7,392 nt of DNA, from positions 7,189-14,580 of the forward strand of contig DBXN01000053.1 in NCBI GenBank assembly GCA_002309585.1. Reading direction: 5' to 3'. Positions within the stretch are counted from its first letter, which is position 1. Every line of letters begins with the position of its first letter. Shown one piece after another: positions 1 to 5,893 of this stretch. Both the position numbers and the translations under genes were made by a program. The notes beneath the pieces are model-generated. The model was given only the letters and a program-made list of their open reading frames with translations. It made no database searches and was not told the origin of the DNA. The stretch comes from Verrucomicrobia bacterium UBA1211 (GTDB lineage: Bacteria; Verrucomicrobiota; Kiritimatiellia; RFP12; UBA1067).

Positions 1-1524
1 GACGGCGCGATGAAGTTCGTCAAGGGTGACGCGATCGCCGGCCTGATCATGACCGCCATCAACATCATCGGCGGTATCTGCGTCGGGGTGTTCATGAACG
101 GCAAAGAGGTCGGCTGGGCGGTCAGCAAATACGGTATCCTGACGATCGGCGACGGCCTTGTCTCGCAGATCCCCGCACTGCTGGTCTCCATCACATCCGG
201 CGTGATCGTCACGCGCGTCGGCGATGTCGACAACAAGCCGCTCGGCCAGGACATCATCGACCAGTTCTTCGCGCAGCCCAAGGCGATCCTGCTCGGTTCG
301 CTGATGCTGGTTGCGATCGGTCTGATTCCGGGATTCCCGAAGGTGCAGATCTTCGGGCTCGCGGCCTTTGTCGCGGCGGTCGGATACAGCCTGAGCCTCA
401 AGGCGAAGGCCGCGGCGGCGCGCGCGGCGAAGGGCGAGGACCCGCTTGCGGCGGCGGCTCCGTCGGAGGGATCCCATCCGAAGCCGAAGAAGAAGGAGGG
501 CGACGATTTCGCGATGGTCACGCCGCTGACGGTGGATATCGACGCCGACATCCGGGGCGCTTTGACCTACGAGGCGCTGAACGACCAGATCATGTCGATC
601 CGCCGGGCGCTGTATCACGATCTGGGGGTCCCGTTCCCTGGCATCAATCTTTCGCTGAACCCCGCCTTGAAAGACGGCAAATATCGGTTGCTCGTGAACG
701 AGGTGCCGGTCTCGGAAGGCGCGCTCCGCAAAGGCTTTGTTTTCGCGCTTGAGGAGCCGGAGAACCTTTCCGCCACCGGTATCGCGTTTGAGGGCGGGAA
801 ACCCTTCCTCGCGGGATATGAGACCTGCTGGGTACAGGAATCGGAGAAGACGCGGCTGGACGAAAGCGGCATCCGGAGTCTGGATCTGGGCGGCGTGTTG
901 ACCTATCACCTCTCCGAGGTGTTGCGCCGTTACGCGCATGAGTTCCTCTCGCTGCAGGAGACGCGGTTGCTCTTCGACCACATGGAGAAAGAGGCGCCCG
1001 AACTGGTGCGCGAGGTCCAGCGCGTGCTGCCGTTGCAGAAAATTACGGATGTGCTCCAGCGTCTGGTTCAGGAGGGCATCTGCATCCGCGATCTGAAGCG
1101 GATTACCCAGACCCTGATCGAGTGGGGGCAGAAGGAGAAGGATACGGTCCTTTTGGTCGAGTATGTCCGTTCCGCGATGAGCCGGTATATCTCATATAAG
1201 TTCTCCGGCGGACAGAACATCGTGGCCGCCTATCTGCTCGATCCCTCGCTGGAGGAGAAGATCCGCAAATCCGTCCGGCAGACCTCCGGCGGCAGTTATC
1301 TGGCGATGGATCCCACGACGGTGCGTTCAATCCTTGCGGTGGTGAAGCGCACGGTCGGCGACCTCCATAAGATTCCGCAGAAACCCGTGGTGATCGTCTC
1401 GGTGGATATCCGCCGCTACTTCCGCAAGATGATCGAGAAGGATTACTACGAGTTGCCGGTGCTCTCTTTCCAGGAGTTGAGCGCCGAGATCAACATCCAG
1501 CCGTTGGGGAGGCTTAAGCTGTGA
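1..1524 (+). CDS. sctV: SctV (YscV/LcrD/FlhA family) T3SS export-gate protein, 5' end outside window
   Basis: SctV forms the nonameric inner-membrane export gate of the injectisome; its cytoplasmic ring receives substrates and chaperones. The frame is open from base 1, so the Met codon at 10 is internal: it lies in the family block DGAMKFVKGDAIAG. The window carries 507 residues of a protein usually near 700, so roughly 190 N-terminal residues are missing. Visible parts, numbered from base 1: membrane segments at about 10-32, 93-112 and 115-133; the conserved stretch YGILTIGDGLVSQIPALL at about 44-61; an Ala/Lys-rich linker at about 134-170; then the cytoplasmic domain with LQKITDVLQRLVQEGICIRD and the C-terminal PVLSFQEL. 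Flagellar FlhA is the alternative, but the injectisome genes downstream make SctV nearly certain. The stop overlaps the start of sctD by four bases (GTGA). Confidence 0.97.
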   Translation, partial: DGAMKFVKGDAIAGLIMTAINIIGGICVGVFMNGKEVGWAVSKYGILTIGDGLVSQIPALLVSITSGVIVTRVGDVDNKPLGQDIIDQFFAQPKAILLGSLMLVAIGLIPGFPKVQIFGLAAFVAAVGYSLSLKAKAAAARAAKGEDPLAAAAPSEGSHPKPKKKEGDDFAMVTPLTVDIDADIRGALTYEALNDQIMSIRRALYHDLGVPFPGINLSLNPALKDGKYRLLVNEVPVSEGALRKGFVFALEEPENLSATGIAFEGGKPFLAGYETCWVQESEKTRLDESGIRSLDLGGVLTYHLSEVLRRYAHEFLSLQETRLLFDHMEKEAPELVREVQRVLPLQKITDVLQRLVQEGICIRDLKRITQTLIEWGQKEKDTVLLVEYVRSAMSRYISYKFSGGQNIVAAYLLDPSLEEKIRKSVRQTSGGSYLAMDPTTVRSILAVVKRTVGDLHKIPQKPVVIVSVDIRRYFRKMIEKDYYELPVLSFQELSAEINIQPLGRLKL

Positions 1525-2765
1525 ATTTCCTCTTGAAAATCATCCAGGGCCCGAACGCCGGCGCGGAGATCGCGCTGGTGGAGGGGTTGACCGTCTCCCT
1601 CGGAAAGGCCGACAGCTGCGACATCGTGCTGGCGGATCCGACCCTGCCGGATCAGCCGCTGCAGATCGAAACCCGCTCCGACAGTGTGCGCCTGACCCTG
1701 CCCGGCACAGACGGGGAGCGTCTGGAGCCGTTCCATGTCAAGACGGTCGGGACAACGGCCTTCGCCGTCGGCCCCTCCGATGCCGCGTGGGGCGAGCTGG
1801 TCTGGCCGCCTCCGCCGCGCGCCGCCGAGGCGGAACCCGTTCCGGCCGAAAAGGCGGAGCCGGCCCAAGAGGCACCCGCCGCGCCGTCCGCGCCGGAGTC
1901 CGGTACCGAGGCGAAACCCTCCCATTCGCGGCGGGGCTGTTTCGGTTGCCTGGTCGTTTTGCTGTTGCTCCTGCTGTTGCTGGGCGGCGCCATCTGGTTC
2001 TTCCGCAAGCCGCTTACGCCGTATTACCATGAGAAACTCGAGCCGCGCGTCACGGCGTGGTGGGGAAAGTCAAAGGGGACGACGGAGCAACCCCTCGGTG
2101 AGATTCCGGAGGCGGCCCAGCCGCCGGCCTCGATCGAGCAGGTGGCGGAGCGCCACGCGCTGACGCTCACCAACCGGAACAGCCGGATGACCCTGACCGG
2201 AAACCTGGCGACGCGCGCGGAACGCCTGACCGCGACGGCCGAGAGTTACGCGGTCGATCCGTCGGTCGAACTCGACCTCTCCGACGATGAGTCGATGCGG
2301 ACGATGGCGGAGGACACCTTGGCGATGATGGGCGAGGGGTCGCTTCAGGTCGCGGCCGCGACCAACCGGGTGGTCTCCCTCTCCGGAAAGGTCGGCTCCG
2401 AGGCGGCGCTCCGGAAGGTGTTGGAGGTGCTTTCCGCGGAGGTGCCGCATCTGGCGAATGTCGATTGCGGGAAGATCGTCATGGCGGCGGCGCCCGCACT
2501 GAATGTGCCGGCCCCGACGGAGGAGCCGGCAGGCGCTCCGGTTGTCGCCCGTAAGCGCAAGCCGGCCGGAACGGGCCAGCGGGACAAGCAACCCGACAAC
2601 CTGCCGGTCTGCGGGATCCTGACGGTGCCGTACCCCTGTTTGGTCCTGAAGAATGGCACCCGTCTGATCGAGGGCGCGCAGGTCGGCGAAAGCACGATCG
2701 TGAAGATCGAGCCGGACGCGGTGACGCTCACCAACGCCATGGGGAGGTTCGTATGGAAACCGTGA
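1521..2765 (+). CDS. sctD: SctD (YscD/CdsD-type) inner-membrane ring protein with FHA-like domain
   Basis: SctD builds the outer of the two inner-membrane rings and connects the cytoplasmic sorting platform to the periplasmic basal body. The 414-residue protein has an N-terminal FHA-like domain (about 1-96), a Pro/Ala/Glu-rich linker (97-138), a single very hydrophobic helix (about 141-161, a run of leucines) and a periplasmic part. That part shows BON/ring-building-like segments (about 205-320), a Pro/Ala/Lys-rich spacer (325-358) and a final domain (about 360-414) of the pattern GILTVPYPCLVLKNGTRL. The FHA phosphopeptide residues are degenerate: LGKADSCD has Lys where Arg is usual, and the Ser-x-x-His motif is absent. 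The start is GTG at 1521, overlapping the sctV stop, with GGGGAGG at 1506-1512 eight bases upstream. Its last 13 bases overlap the next gene. Assignment rests on architecture and position rather than on strong sequence identity. Confidence 0.93.
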   Translation: MNFLLKIIQGPNAGAEIALVEGLTVSLGKADSCDIVLADPTLPDQPLQIETRSDSVRLTLPGTDGERLEPFHVKTVGTTAFAVGPSDAAWGELVWPPPPRAAEAEPVPAEKAEPAQEAPAAPSAPESGTEAKPSHSRRGCFGCLVVLLLLLLLLGGAIWFFRKPLTPYYHEKLEPRVTAWWGKSKGTTEQPLGEIPEAAQPPASIEQVAERHALTLTNRNSRMTLTGNLATRAERLTATAESYAVDPSVELDLSDDESMRTMAEDTLAMMGEGSLQVAAATNRVVSLSGKVGSEAALRKVLEVLSAEVPHLANVDCGKIVMAAAPALNVPAPTEEPAGAPVVARKRKPAGTGQRDKQPDNLPVCGILTVPYPCLVLKNGTRLIEGAQVGESTIVKIEPDAVTLTNAMGRFVWKP

Positions 2766-2995
2766 ACGAGCCGGTCCGGCTGCTGGAGATCGAGCGGGAG
2801 CTGGCGGGACCCGGGAAAGAGGCCGCGCTCGCGCGGTATGACGCGATGCTGATCGCGCTGGGGGAACGGCTTGACGCCGCGATGAAGGCGGGACTTCCGC
2901 CGGATGAGTTCCCGCGCGCGGAAGCGTTGCAGGAGGCGAATATTATCGCCAGAAAGATTTTACGCCTTGCCATCCGGGTGGATGATGAGGCATAA
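2753..2995 (+). CDS. sctE: SctE-like small T3SS protein (YscE/CdsE position), probable needle co-chaperone
   Basis: This encodes an 80-residue, charged, almost wholly helical protein with no signal peptide or membrane segment. Heptad-like hydrophobic spacing (LLEIERELAG; YDAMLIALGERLDAAM; ALQEANIIARKILRLA) suggests a helical hairpin. In Ysc systems YscE pairs with the TPR protein YscG to hold monomeric needle subunit YscF in the cytoplasm. Here the gene lies between sctD and sctF, with a YscG-like gene after sctF, so the same role is inferred. Small SctE proteins are poorly conserved, so the name rests mainly on size, helicity and position. The start at 2753 is well supported by GGGGAGG at 2741-2747, five bases upstream. 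It overlaps sctD by 13 bases, and its TAA stop overlaps an ATG (TAATG) in the sctF frame. Confidence 0.8.
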   Translation: METVNEPVRLLEIERELAGPGKEAALARYDAMLIALGERLDAAMKAGLPPDEFPRAEALQEANIIARKILRLAIRVDDEA

Positions 2996-2996
2996 T
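2967..2996 (+). promoter_or_regulatory. Putative sigma70-type promoter for the needle gene
   Basis: TTGCCA at 2967-2972 (5 of 6 with TTGACA) and CATAAT at 2991-2996 (5 of 6 with TATAAT) are separated by 18 bases, close to the 17-base optimum. Transcription would begin near 3003, leaving a leader of about 33 bases before the ATG at 3037. The site lies in the end of the sctE-like gene, in a local AT-richer patch. It could give extra transcript for the needle subunit, the most abundant structural part. It is a sequence match only. Confidence 0.5.
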
Positions 2997-3024
2997 GTAT
3001 GACGCATACGTTCAACGTAAAGAA

Positions 3025-3030
3025 AGGAAG
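3025..3030 (+). promoter_or_regulatory. Ribosome binding site that decides the sctF start
   Basis: AGGAAG at 3025-3030 (core AGGA 3025-3028) stands eight bases before ATG 3037, an ideal distance. It is too close to ATG 3031 and irrelevant to ATG 2995, which has only a GAGG four bases upstream. It therefore favours a 108-residue needle subunit starting at 3037. Confidence 0.7.
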
Positions 3031-3036
3031 ATGACA

Positions 3037-3363
3037 ATGGCACTTGGCAATACCCATCCGACTACCCATCCTACGGTATCTGATTTCGTCGAGAAACCCA
3101 TCCGGGTAGGTGAGGGCGGAGAGGCGATCAGTAACTTCATCCATACGGATGCGGTGTACAATGCGCTCATGAACGCGACGTACCAGATGGAAGAGCGTTT
3201 GCGGGTTTCGCTTGAGAACTATCAGGCTCACCCGGATGTTCAGGCGAACCTCCAGCAGCTGCAGTATGATCTGCAGACGTGGAACCTCGCGCTCACCACG
3301 ATGACGAACATCAACAAGAATATGGGCGATGCCCTGAATTCGATCGCTTCCAACTTCAGATAA
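3037..3363 (+). CDS. sctF: SctF needle filament subunit (YscF/MxiH family)
   Basis: SctF polymerises into the hollow extracellular needle. The protein has no signal peptide, as expected for a substrate exported by its own T3SS. The C-terminal half carries the family pattern: a Pro-containing loop (AHPD) between two helices, then LQQLQYDLQTWNLAL, a Lys-x-Met-x-Asp motif (KNMGDAL) and a hydrophobic end, IASNF. At 108 residues it is longer than YscF (about 87) because of an N-terminal extension with the repeat THPTTHPT. Start 3037 is chosen for its ribosome binding site; ATG 3031 and ATG 2995 are in the same frame, and 2995 would give 122 residues. The stop overlaps the next start (TAATG at 3361-3365). 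Local GC, about 52% over 3001-3360 by hand count, is well below the neighbouring genes. Confidence 0.92.
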   Translation: MALGNTHPTTHPTVSDFVEKPIRVGEGGEAISNFIHTDAVYNALMNATYQMEERLRVSLENYQAHPDVQANLQQLQYDLQTWNLALTTMTNINKNMGDALNSIASNFR

Positions 3364-3731
3364 TGTTTGATCTGACGCCGGAAGAGGCGCGATTGTTGTT
3401 GAACATCGCCCTGATGGCGACGGGCCAGAATCGTTTCAAGTCTGCCGCAACGTTGTTGGCGGTCTTGGAGCGGTTTCGGCCCGCGGAGGTTTCTGTCGCT
3501 TCGGCGAAAGTGATCCTCCTCATCAGTATGCTCGATTTTCAGGGTGCGGTGGACTACATCGACGAAATCGCTTTGCCGCGGTTTCCGGATGCACCGATGT
3601 TGTTTGCGTTCAAGGGAATGGCGTTGCTCAGGATGGATCGTGTCGCCGAGGCGCGCGCGCCGCTTGAGCGTGCCGCTTCCCAGACCGATGATCCCGCGGC
3701 CGCGCAACTGGCAAAGGACCTTCTTGTATGA
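3363..3731 (+). CDS. sctG: SctG (YscG/PscG-like) TPR chaperone of the needle subunit
   Basis: This is a 122-residue cytoplasmic protein made of TPR-like helical pairs: LLLNIALMATGQNRFKSAAT (about 11-30), VASAKVILLISMLDFQGAVD (about 45-64) and LFAFKGMALLRMDRVAEARA (about 80-99). YscG and PscG have this size and fold and bind the C-terminal helix of the needle protein, with YscE/PscE as partner, to stop premature polymerisation. Position directly after sctF supports the same role. The ATG at 3363 overlaps the sctF stop, and no strong Shine-Dalgarno is seen, so translational coupling is likely. An in-frame ATG at 3279 would add 28 residues that merely read sctF out of frame, and was rejected. 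The TGA stop overlaps the sctI start (ATGA). Confidence 0.87.
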   Translation: MFDLTPEEARLLLNIALMATGQNRFKSAATLLAVLERFRPAEVSVASAKVILLISMLDFQGAVDYIDEIALPRFPDAPMLFAFKGMALLRMDRVAEARAPLERAASQTDDPAAAQLAKDLLV

Positions 3732-4120
3732 CCGAATCGATGATTATTGAAGCCGTGCGTGCGGTGGGGGCGCAGACGAATGCGCAGGCGCTCCAACAGC
3801 AGCAGGGGGTTTCCGCCGCTGATCCCGCCGCCGTGGCGCGGTTTCAGGCTGCGATGGGACCGTCCGATGTTCAGGAGGCGGATCCCATTCCGTTCGCATC
3901 CGAGGTGGCTGCGTCGTGGCGGAGCGCCCAGGTAAACAACCAGGGTATCCTGCACCGTATCCATGCGCTCACCCAACTCGGCGGCATGAACGGGCCGGCC
4001 GCGCCGGAGATGCTGGAACTCCAGTACGAGGTGATGAATCTCTCCTTCCAGCAGGAAGTTGTCACCAAGGTGGCGGACAAGGCGTCAACGGCGATCCAGA
4101 CCCTTGTGAAAAACCAGTGA
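3728..4120 (+). CDS. sctI: SctI inner-rod/adaptor protein (YscI/HrpB family)
   Basis: SctI makes the short inner rod connecting the export gate (SctR/S/T) to the needle. The protein has 130 residues with no signal peptide. It has a Gln-rich N-terminal part (NAQALQQQQ), the family-like block DPAAVARFQAAMG (about 32-44), and a conserved C-terminal helix (about 92-130), LQYEVMNLSFQQE followed by VADKASTAIQTLVKNQ. That ending is the part of the family known to pack like the needle helix. The ATG at 3728 overlaps the sctG stop and has AAAGGA at 3713-3718 nine bases upstream. In Yersinia a yscH gene separates G and I; here none does. Confidence 0.92.
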   Translation: MTESMIIEAVRAVGAQTNAQALQQQQGVSAADPAAVARFQAAMGPSDVQEADPIPFASEVAASWRSAQVNNQGILHRIHALTQLGGMNGPAAPEMLELQYEVMNLSFQQEVVTKVADKASTAIQTLVKNQ

Positions 4121-4128
4121 GCGTATCC

Positions 4129-4165
4129 GGTCGCGGTCGGGGACGGTCGCGGTCGGGGACGGTCG
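4129..4165 (+). repeat. 16-bp tandem repeat in the sctI-sctJ gap
   Basis: Two perfect copies of GGTCGCGGTCGGGGAC (4129-4144 and 4145-4160) are followed by the first five bases of a third (4161-4165). Within each unit GGTCG occurs twice, so the motif recurs at alternating steps of 6 and 10 bases (4129, 4135, 4145, 4151, 4161). The repeat fills most of the 56-base gap and ends immediately before the ribosome binding site of sctJ. It lies outside both genes and has no inverted-repeat arms. Confidence 0.9.
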
Positions 4166-4176
4166 AAAGGAACAGC

Positions 4177-4764
4177 ATGAAGAAATTATCCTTTATGCTT
4201 GTGGCATCTCTGCTCCTTGCCGGTTGTGACAAGGAGACGACTTTGCATGCGGGGCTGGAGGAGCGTCAAGCGAATCTGGTGATGGCGGCTCTGCTTGACG
4301 ATGGGATCGGATGCCATAAGGTGCCGGGCGAGGAGGGAACCTGGGCCGTGATGGTGGCGGAGTCGAAATTCGCCGAGGCGGTCAACCTTCTGGAACGGCA
4401 AGGTTTGCCGCGCCGGTCTCACCAGGGGATCGGGGAGGTCTTCAAAAAGACAGGCATGATCTCCTCGCCGAGTGAGGAGCGTATCCGCTTTATGGACGCG
4501 CTCGCGCAGGATATTTCACGGACCATTTCCCAGATTGAGGGCGTGGTGGATGCCCGGGTCCATGTGGTTTTGCCGGAGAACGATCCGTTCGCGCGGAACG
4601 CGCTGCCCAGTTCCGCCGCCGTTGCGATCCGTTCCCGATGGGATTGCGACATCACCGAGCATATTCCCGCCATCAAGGGCTTGGTGAAGAACGCGATCGA
4701 GGGGCTTTCCTACGAGAAGATTGTGGTGACGGTCTTTCGGGATTCGCCGCCGCCGAAGAAGTGA
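4177..4764 (+). CDS. sctJ: SctJ (YscJ/PrgK/EscJ family) inner-membrane ring lipoprotein
   Basis: SctJ forms the inner of the two periplasmic rings on the inner membrane. The 195-residue product begins with a lipoprotein signal, MKKLSFMLVASLLLAGC, with the lipidated Cys at 17. Asp follows at +2, which in enterobacteria retains a lipoprotein in the inner membrane. The mature part has the two ring-building domains with family blocks: GLEERQANLVMAALLDDGIG (26-45), VNLLERQGLPR (69-79), MISSPSEERIRF (94-105), ISRTISQIEGVVDARVHVVL (113-132), and IKGLVKNAIEGLSYEKI (166-182). The protein stops just after this domain, so the C-terminal membrane helix of YscJ and PrgK is absent, as I recall for EscJ. 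ATG 4177 is preceded by AAAGGAA at 4166-4172. The open frame extends upstream without a stop, but the signal peptide fixes this start. Confidence 0.96.
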   Translation: MKKLSFMLVASLLLAGCDKETTLHAGLEERQANLVMAALLDDGIGCHKVPGEEGTWAVMVAESKFAEAVNLLERQGLPRRSHQGIGEVFKKTGMISSPSEERIRFMDALAQDISRTISQIEGVVDARVHVVLPENDPFARNALPSSAAVAIRSRWDCDITEHIPAIKGLVKNAIEGLSYEKIVVTVFRDSPPPKK

Positions 4765-4800
4765 GTGGGCTTTCATCCCGGACCGCCGTTAGAAAAGAGT

Positions 4801-5148
4801 ATGACCGCTGAAGAGAGACAGTTCCTGTTGACGGCCGCATGGCTCTTCACCCGGCATGGTCAGGGTACCCGCGCCCGAACGTTGATGGAGGCGCTGGTGG
4901 AGGATGACCCGCGTGACGGCGTTTCCGCGATCGCGTTCGCCGAGCGGCTTCTGGACGAGGGCGAGGCGTCACGCGCGCTGGAGGTGCTGCGGATGGCGGA
5001 TGCGGATCCCGCGCTCGCGCATGCCGAGGCGGTTCTTGAATCGCGCGCGCTCCGCCTGCTCGGCAAGGTGCGGGAGAGCGAATCCCGCTGGCGCCGTTTT
5101 TTGGAATCGCGGAAAGGCGCCGCTCGGACGTGGGTGGCGGAATCGTGA
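4801..5148 (+). CDS. Small TPR-like protein of the T3SS operon, unassigned
   Basis: This encodes a 115-residue, mostly helical, Ala/Arg/Glu-rich protein with no signal peptide or membrane segment. Helical pairs of TPR type are visible: LTAAWLFTRHGQGTRARTLM (10-29) followed by a DP turn (36-37), AIAFAERLLDEGEASRALEV (43-62) with DP at 69-70, and AVLESRALRLLGKVRESESR (77-96). It resembles the small TPR chaperones of T3SS (YscG or YscY class), but I cannot assign a named gene. Yersinia has no gene between yscJ and yscK. A chaperone for a secreted early substrate, or a partner of the sorting platform, is plausible from position only. ATG 4801 is chosen as the start of the conserved-looking helix; GTG 4765, just after the sctJ stop, would add 12 residues. 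Ribosome binding sites are weak for both (AAGAG lies too close to ATG 4801). Confidence 0.75.
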   Translation: MTAEERQFLLTAAWLFTRHGQGTRARTLMEALVEDDPRDGVSAIAFAERLLDEGEASRALEVLRMADADPALAHAEAVLESRALRLLGKVRESESRWRRFLESRKGAARTWVAES

Positions 5149-5194
5149 CGGATGGGATGCGCCCGCGTTGTGGAAGTGATGGACGATTGCGAAA

Positions 5195-5893
5195 ATGGGC
5201 GATACGAAAGAGTGCGAATTGGATTTGGCGGCTGCCCGCGCATGGGTTTCGGATGATGCGCGCTGGCCGTCTATTCGCGATTTCCTGTGGGATTTCGCCC
5301 CGCAGGTGCATCCGAGCTGGCTGGACGGTTTGACGGCCCTTGAGTCCCTCTCCGCGCCCGCCGTCTCCGGCTCGCCGCAACTCGCCGACCTCATGTCCAG
5401 CCCGCGGGCCAAGGCGTTCGTCCTCTCTTCGCTTGGCATCGACCCGTGTTTCCATACCTTCCCGAAAGAGGATGGCAGCCGGCTTTTGCTGCTCGACTCG
5501 GCGACGCTCGAATCGCTCGCCAAGTGGCTCGGCGCGCTCGCCTGCGCCGATTCCCTCCGGAAGGTGATGGATGGTGCGACGGTCCGCGCGCTCAAAGCCG
5601 CGCTTCCCGGCATCTACCCCGAGGTTTTCAGCTACATGGCCTATTTCAGGGGCGCGAATATGCCCGTCATGGAGGCCAAGTGTGCCGAGGATGTCGTCGC
5701 GGCCGGCGTGTCCCTGCTGTTCTCCGTCGTCGCCTCGCTTTCCCCGCCGCTCCTCTCGCGGCTTGAGTTCAAATTTCCCAAGGCCTTTCGCGATCTTTGC
5801 GGTGAGAAGAAAGGCGGCCCATCTGGGCTTCAGGTTGTCCAAAAGCTGCTTAAACTCAAATTCCCGGAGGCGTATCAGGTATGCTTCTCATAG
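5195..5893 (+). CDS. sctK: SctK (YscK/PscK family) sorting-platform protein
   Basis: SctK sits at the top of each cytoplasmic pod, linking SctQ-SctL to the cytoplasmic domain of SctD. The 232-residue protein is helical and soluble. Family features include an aromatic N-terminal part (WPSIRDFLWDF, HPSW), the central LLLLDSATLESLAKWLGALA (97-116), a following YPEVFSYM (141-148), and a C-terminal helical region ending in FPEAY. Its place before sctL matches yscK-yscL. ATG 5195 is the first usable start after an in-frame TGA at 5177; no good Shine-Dalgarno is seen. The 46-base gap upstream holds nothing recognisable. It overlaps sctL by 13 bases. SctK is a weakly conserved family, so position contributes to the call. 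Confidence 0.88.
   Translation: MGDTKECELDLAAARAWVSDDARWPSIRDFLWDFAPQVHPSWLDGLTALESLSAPAVSGSPQLADLMSSPRAKAFVLSSLGIDPCFHTFPKEDGSRLLLLDSATLESLAKWLGALACADSLRKVMDGATVRALKAALPGIYPEVFSYMAYFRGANMPVMEAKCAEDVVAAGVSLLFSVVASLSPPLLSRLEFKFPKAFRDLCGEKKGGPSGLQVVQKLLKLKFPEAYQVCFS

Noticed and set aside
1..1524. Flagellar FlhA/FliH/FliI locus
   Set aside because: Needle, inner-rod, SctJ lipoprotein with short ring domains, SctK and FHA-type SctD are injectisome-specific; no flagellar genes are present.
1446..2030. 194-codon minus-strand frame over the sctV-sctD joint
   Set aside because: It has Gln and Arg/Gly runs produced by reading the Leu-rich helix and Pro/Ala linker of sctD backwards, and no start signal or neighbours of its own.
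3916..4176. Upstream extension of the sctJ frame
   Set aside because: It reads sctI out of frame and then the tandem repeat as low-complexity Gly/Arg/Ser; the signal peptide with lipobox fixes the start at 4177.
5149..5194. Short gap before sctK as a hidden gene or regulatory site
   Set aside because: The 46 bases show no open frame of useful size, no repeat and no convincing promoter hexamers.
4847..5842. 331-codon open frame on the minus strand
   Set aside because: It lies antisense to the TPR-like gene and sctK, is rich in Arg/Pro/Gly without family motifs, and is the usual open antisense frame of GC-rich coding DNA.
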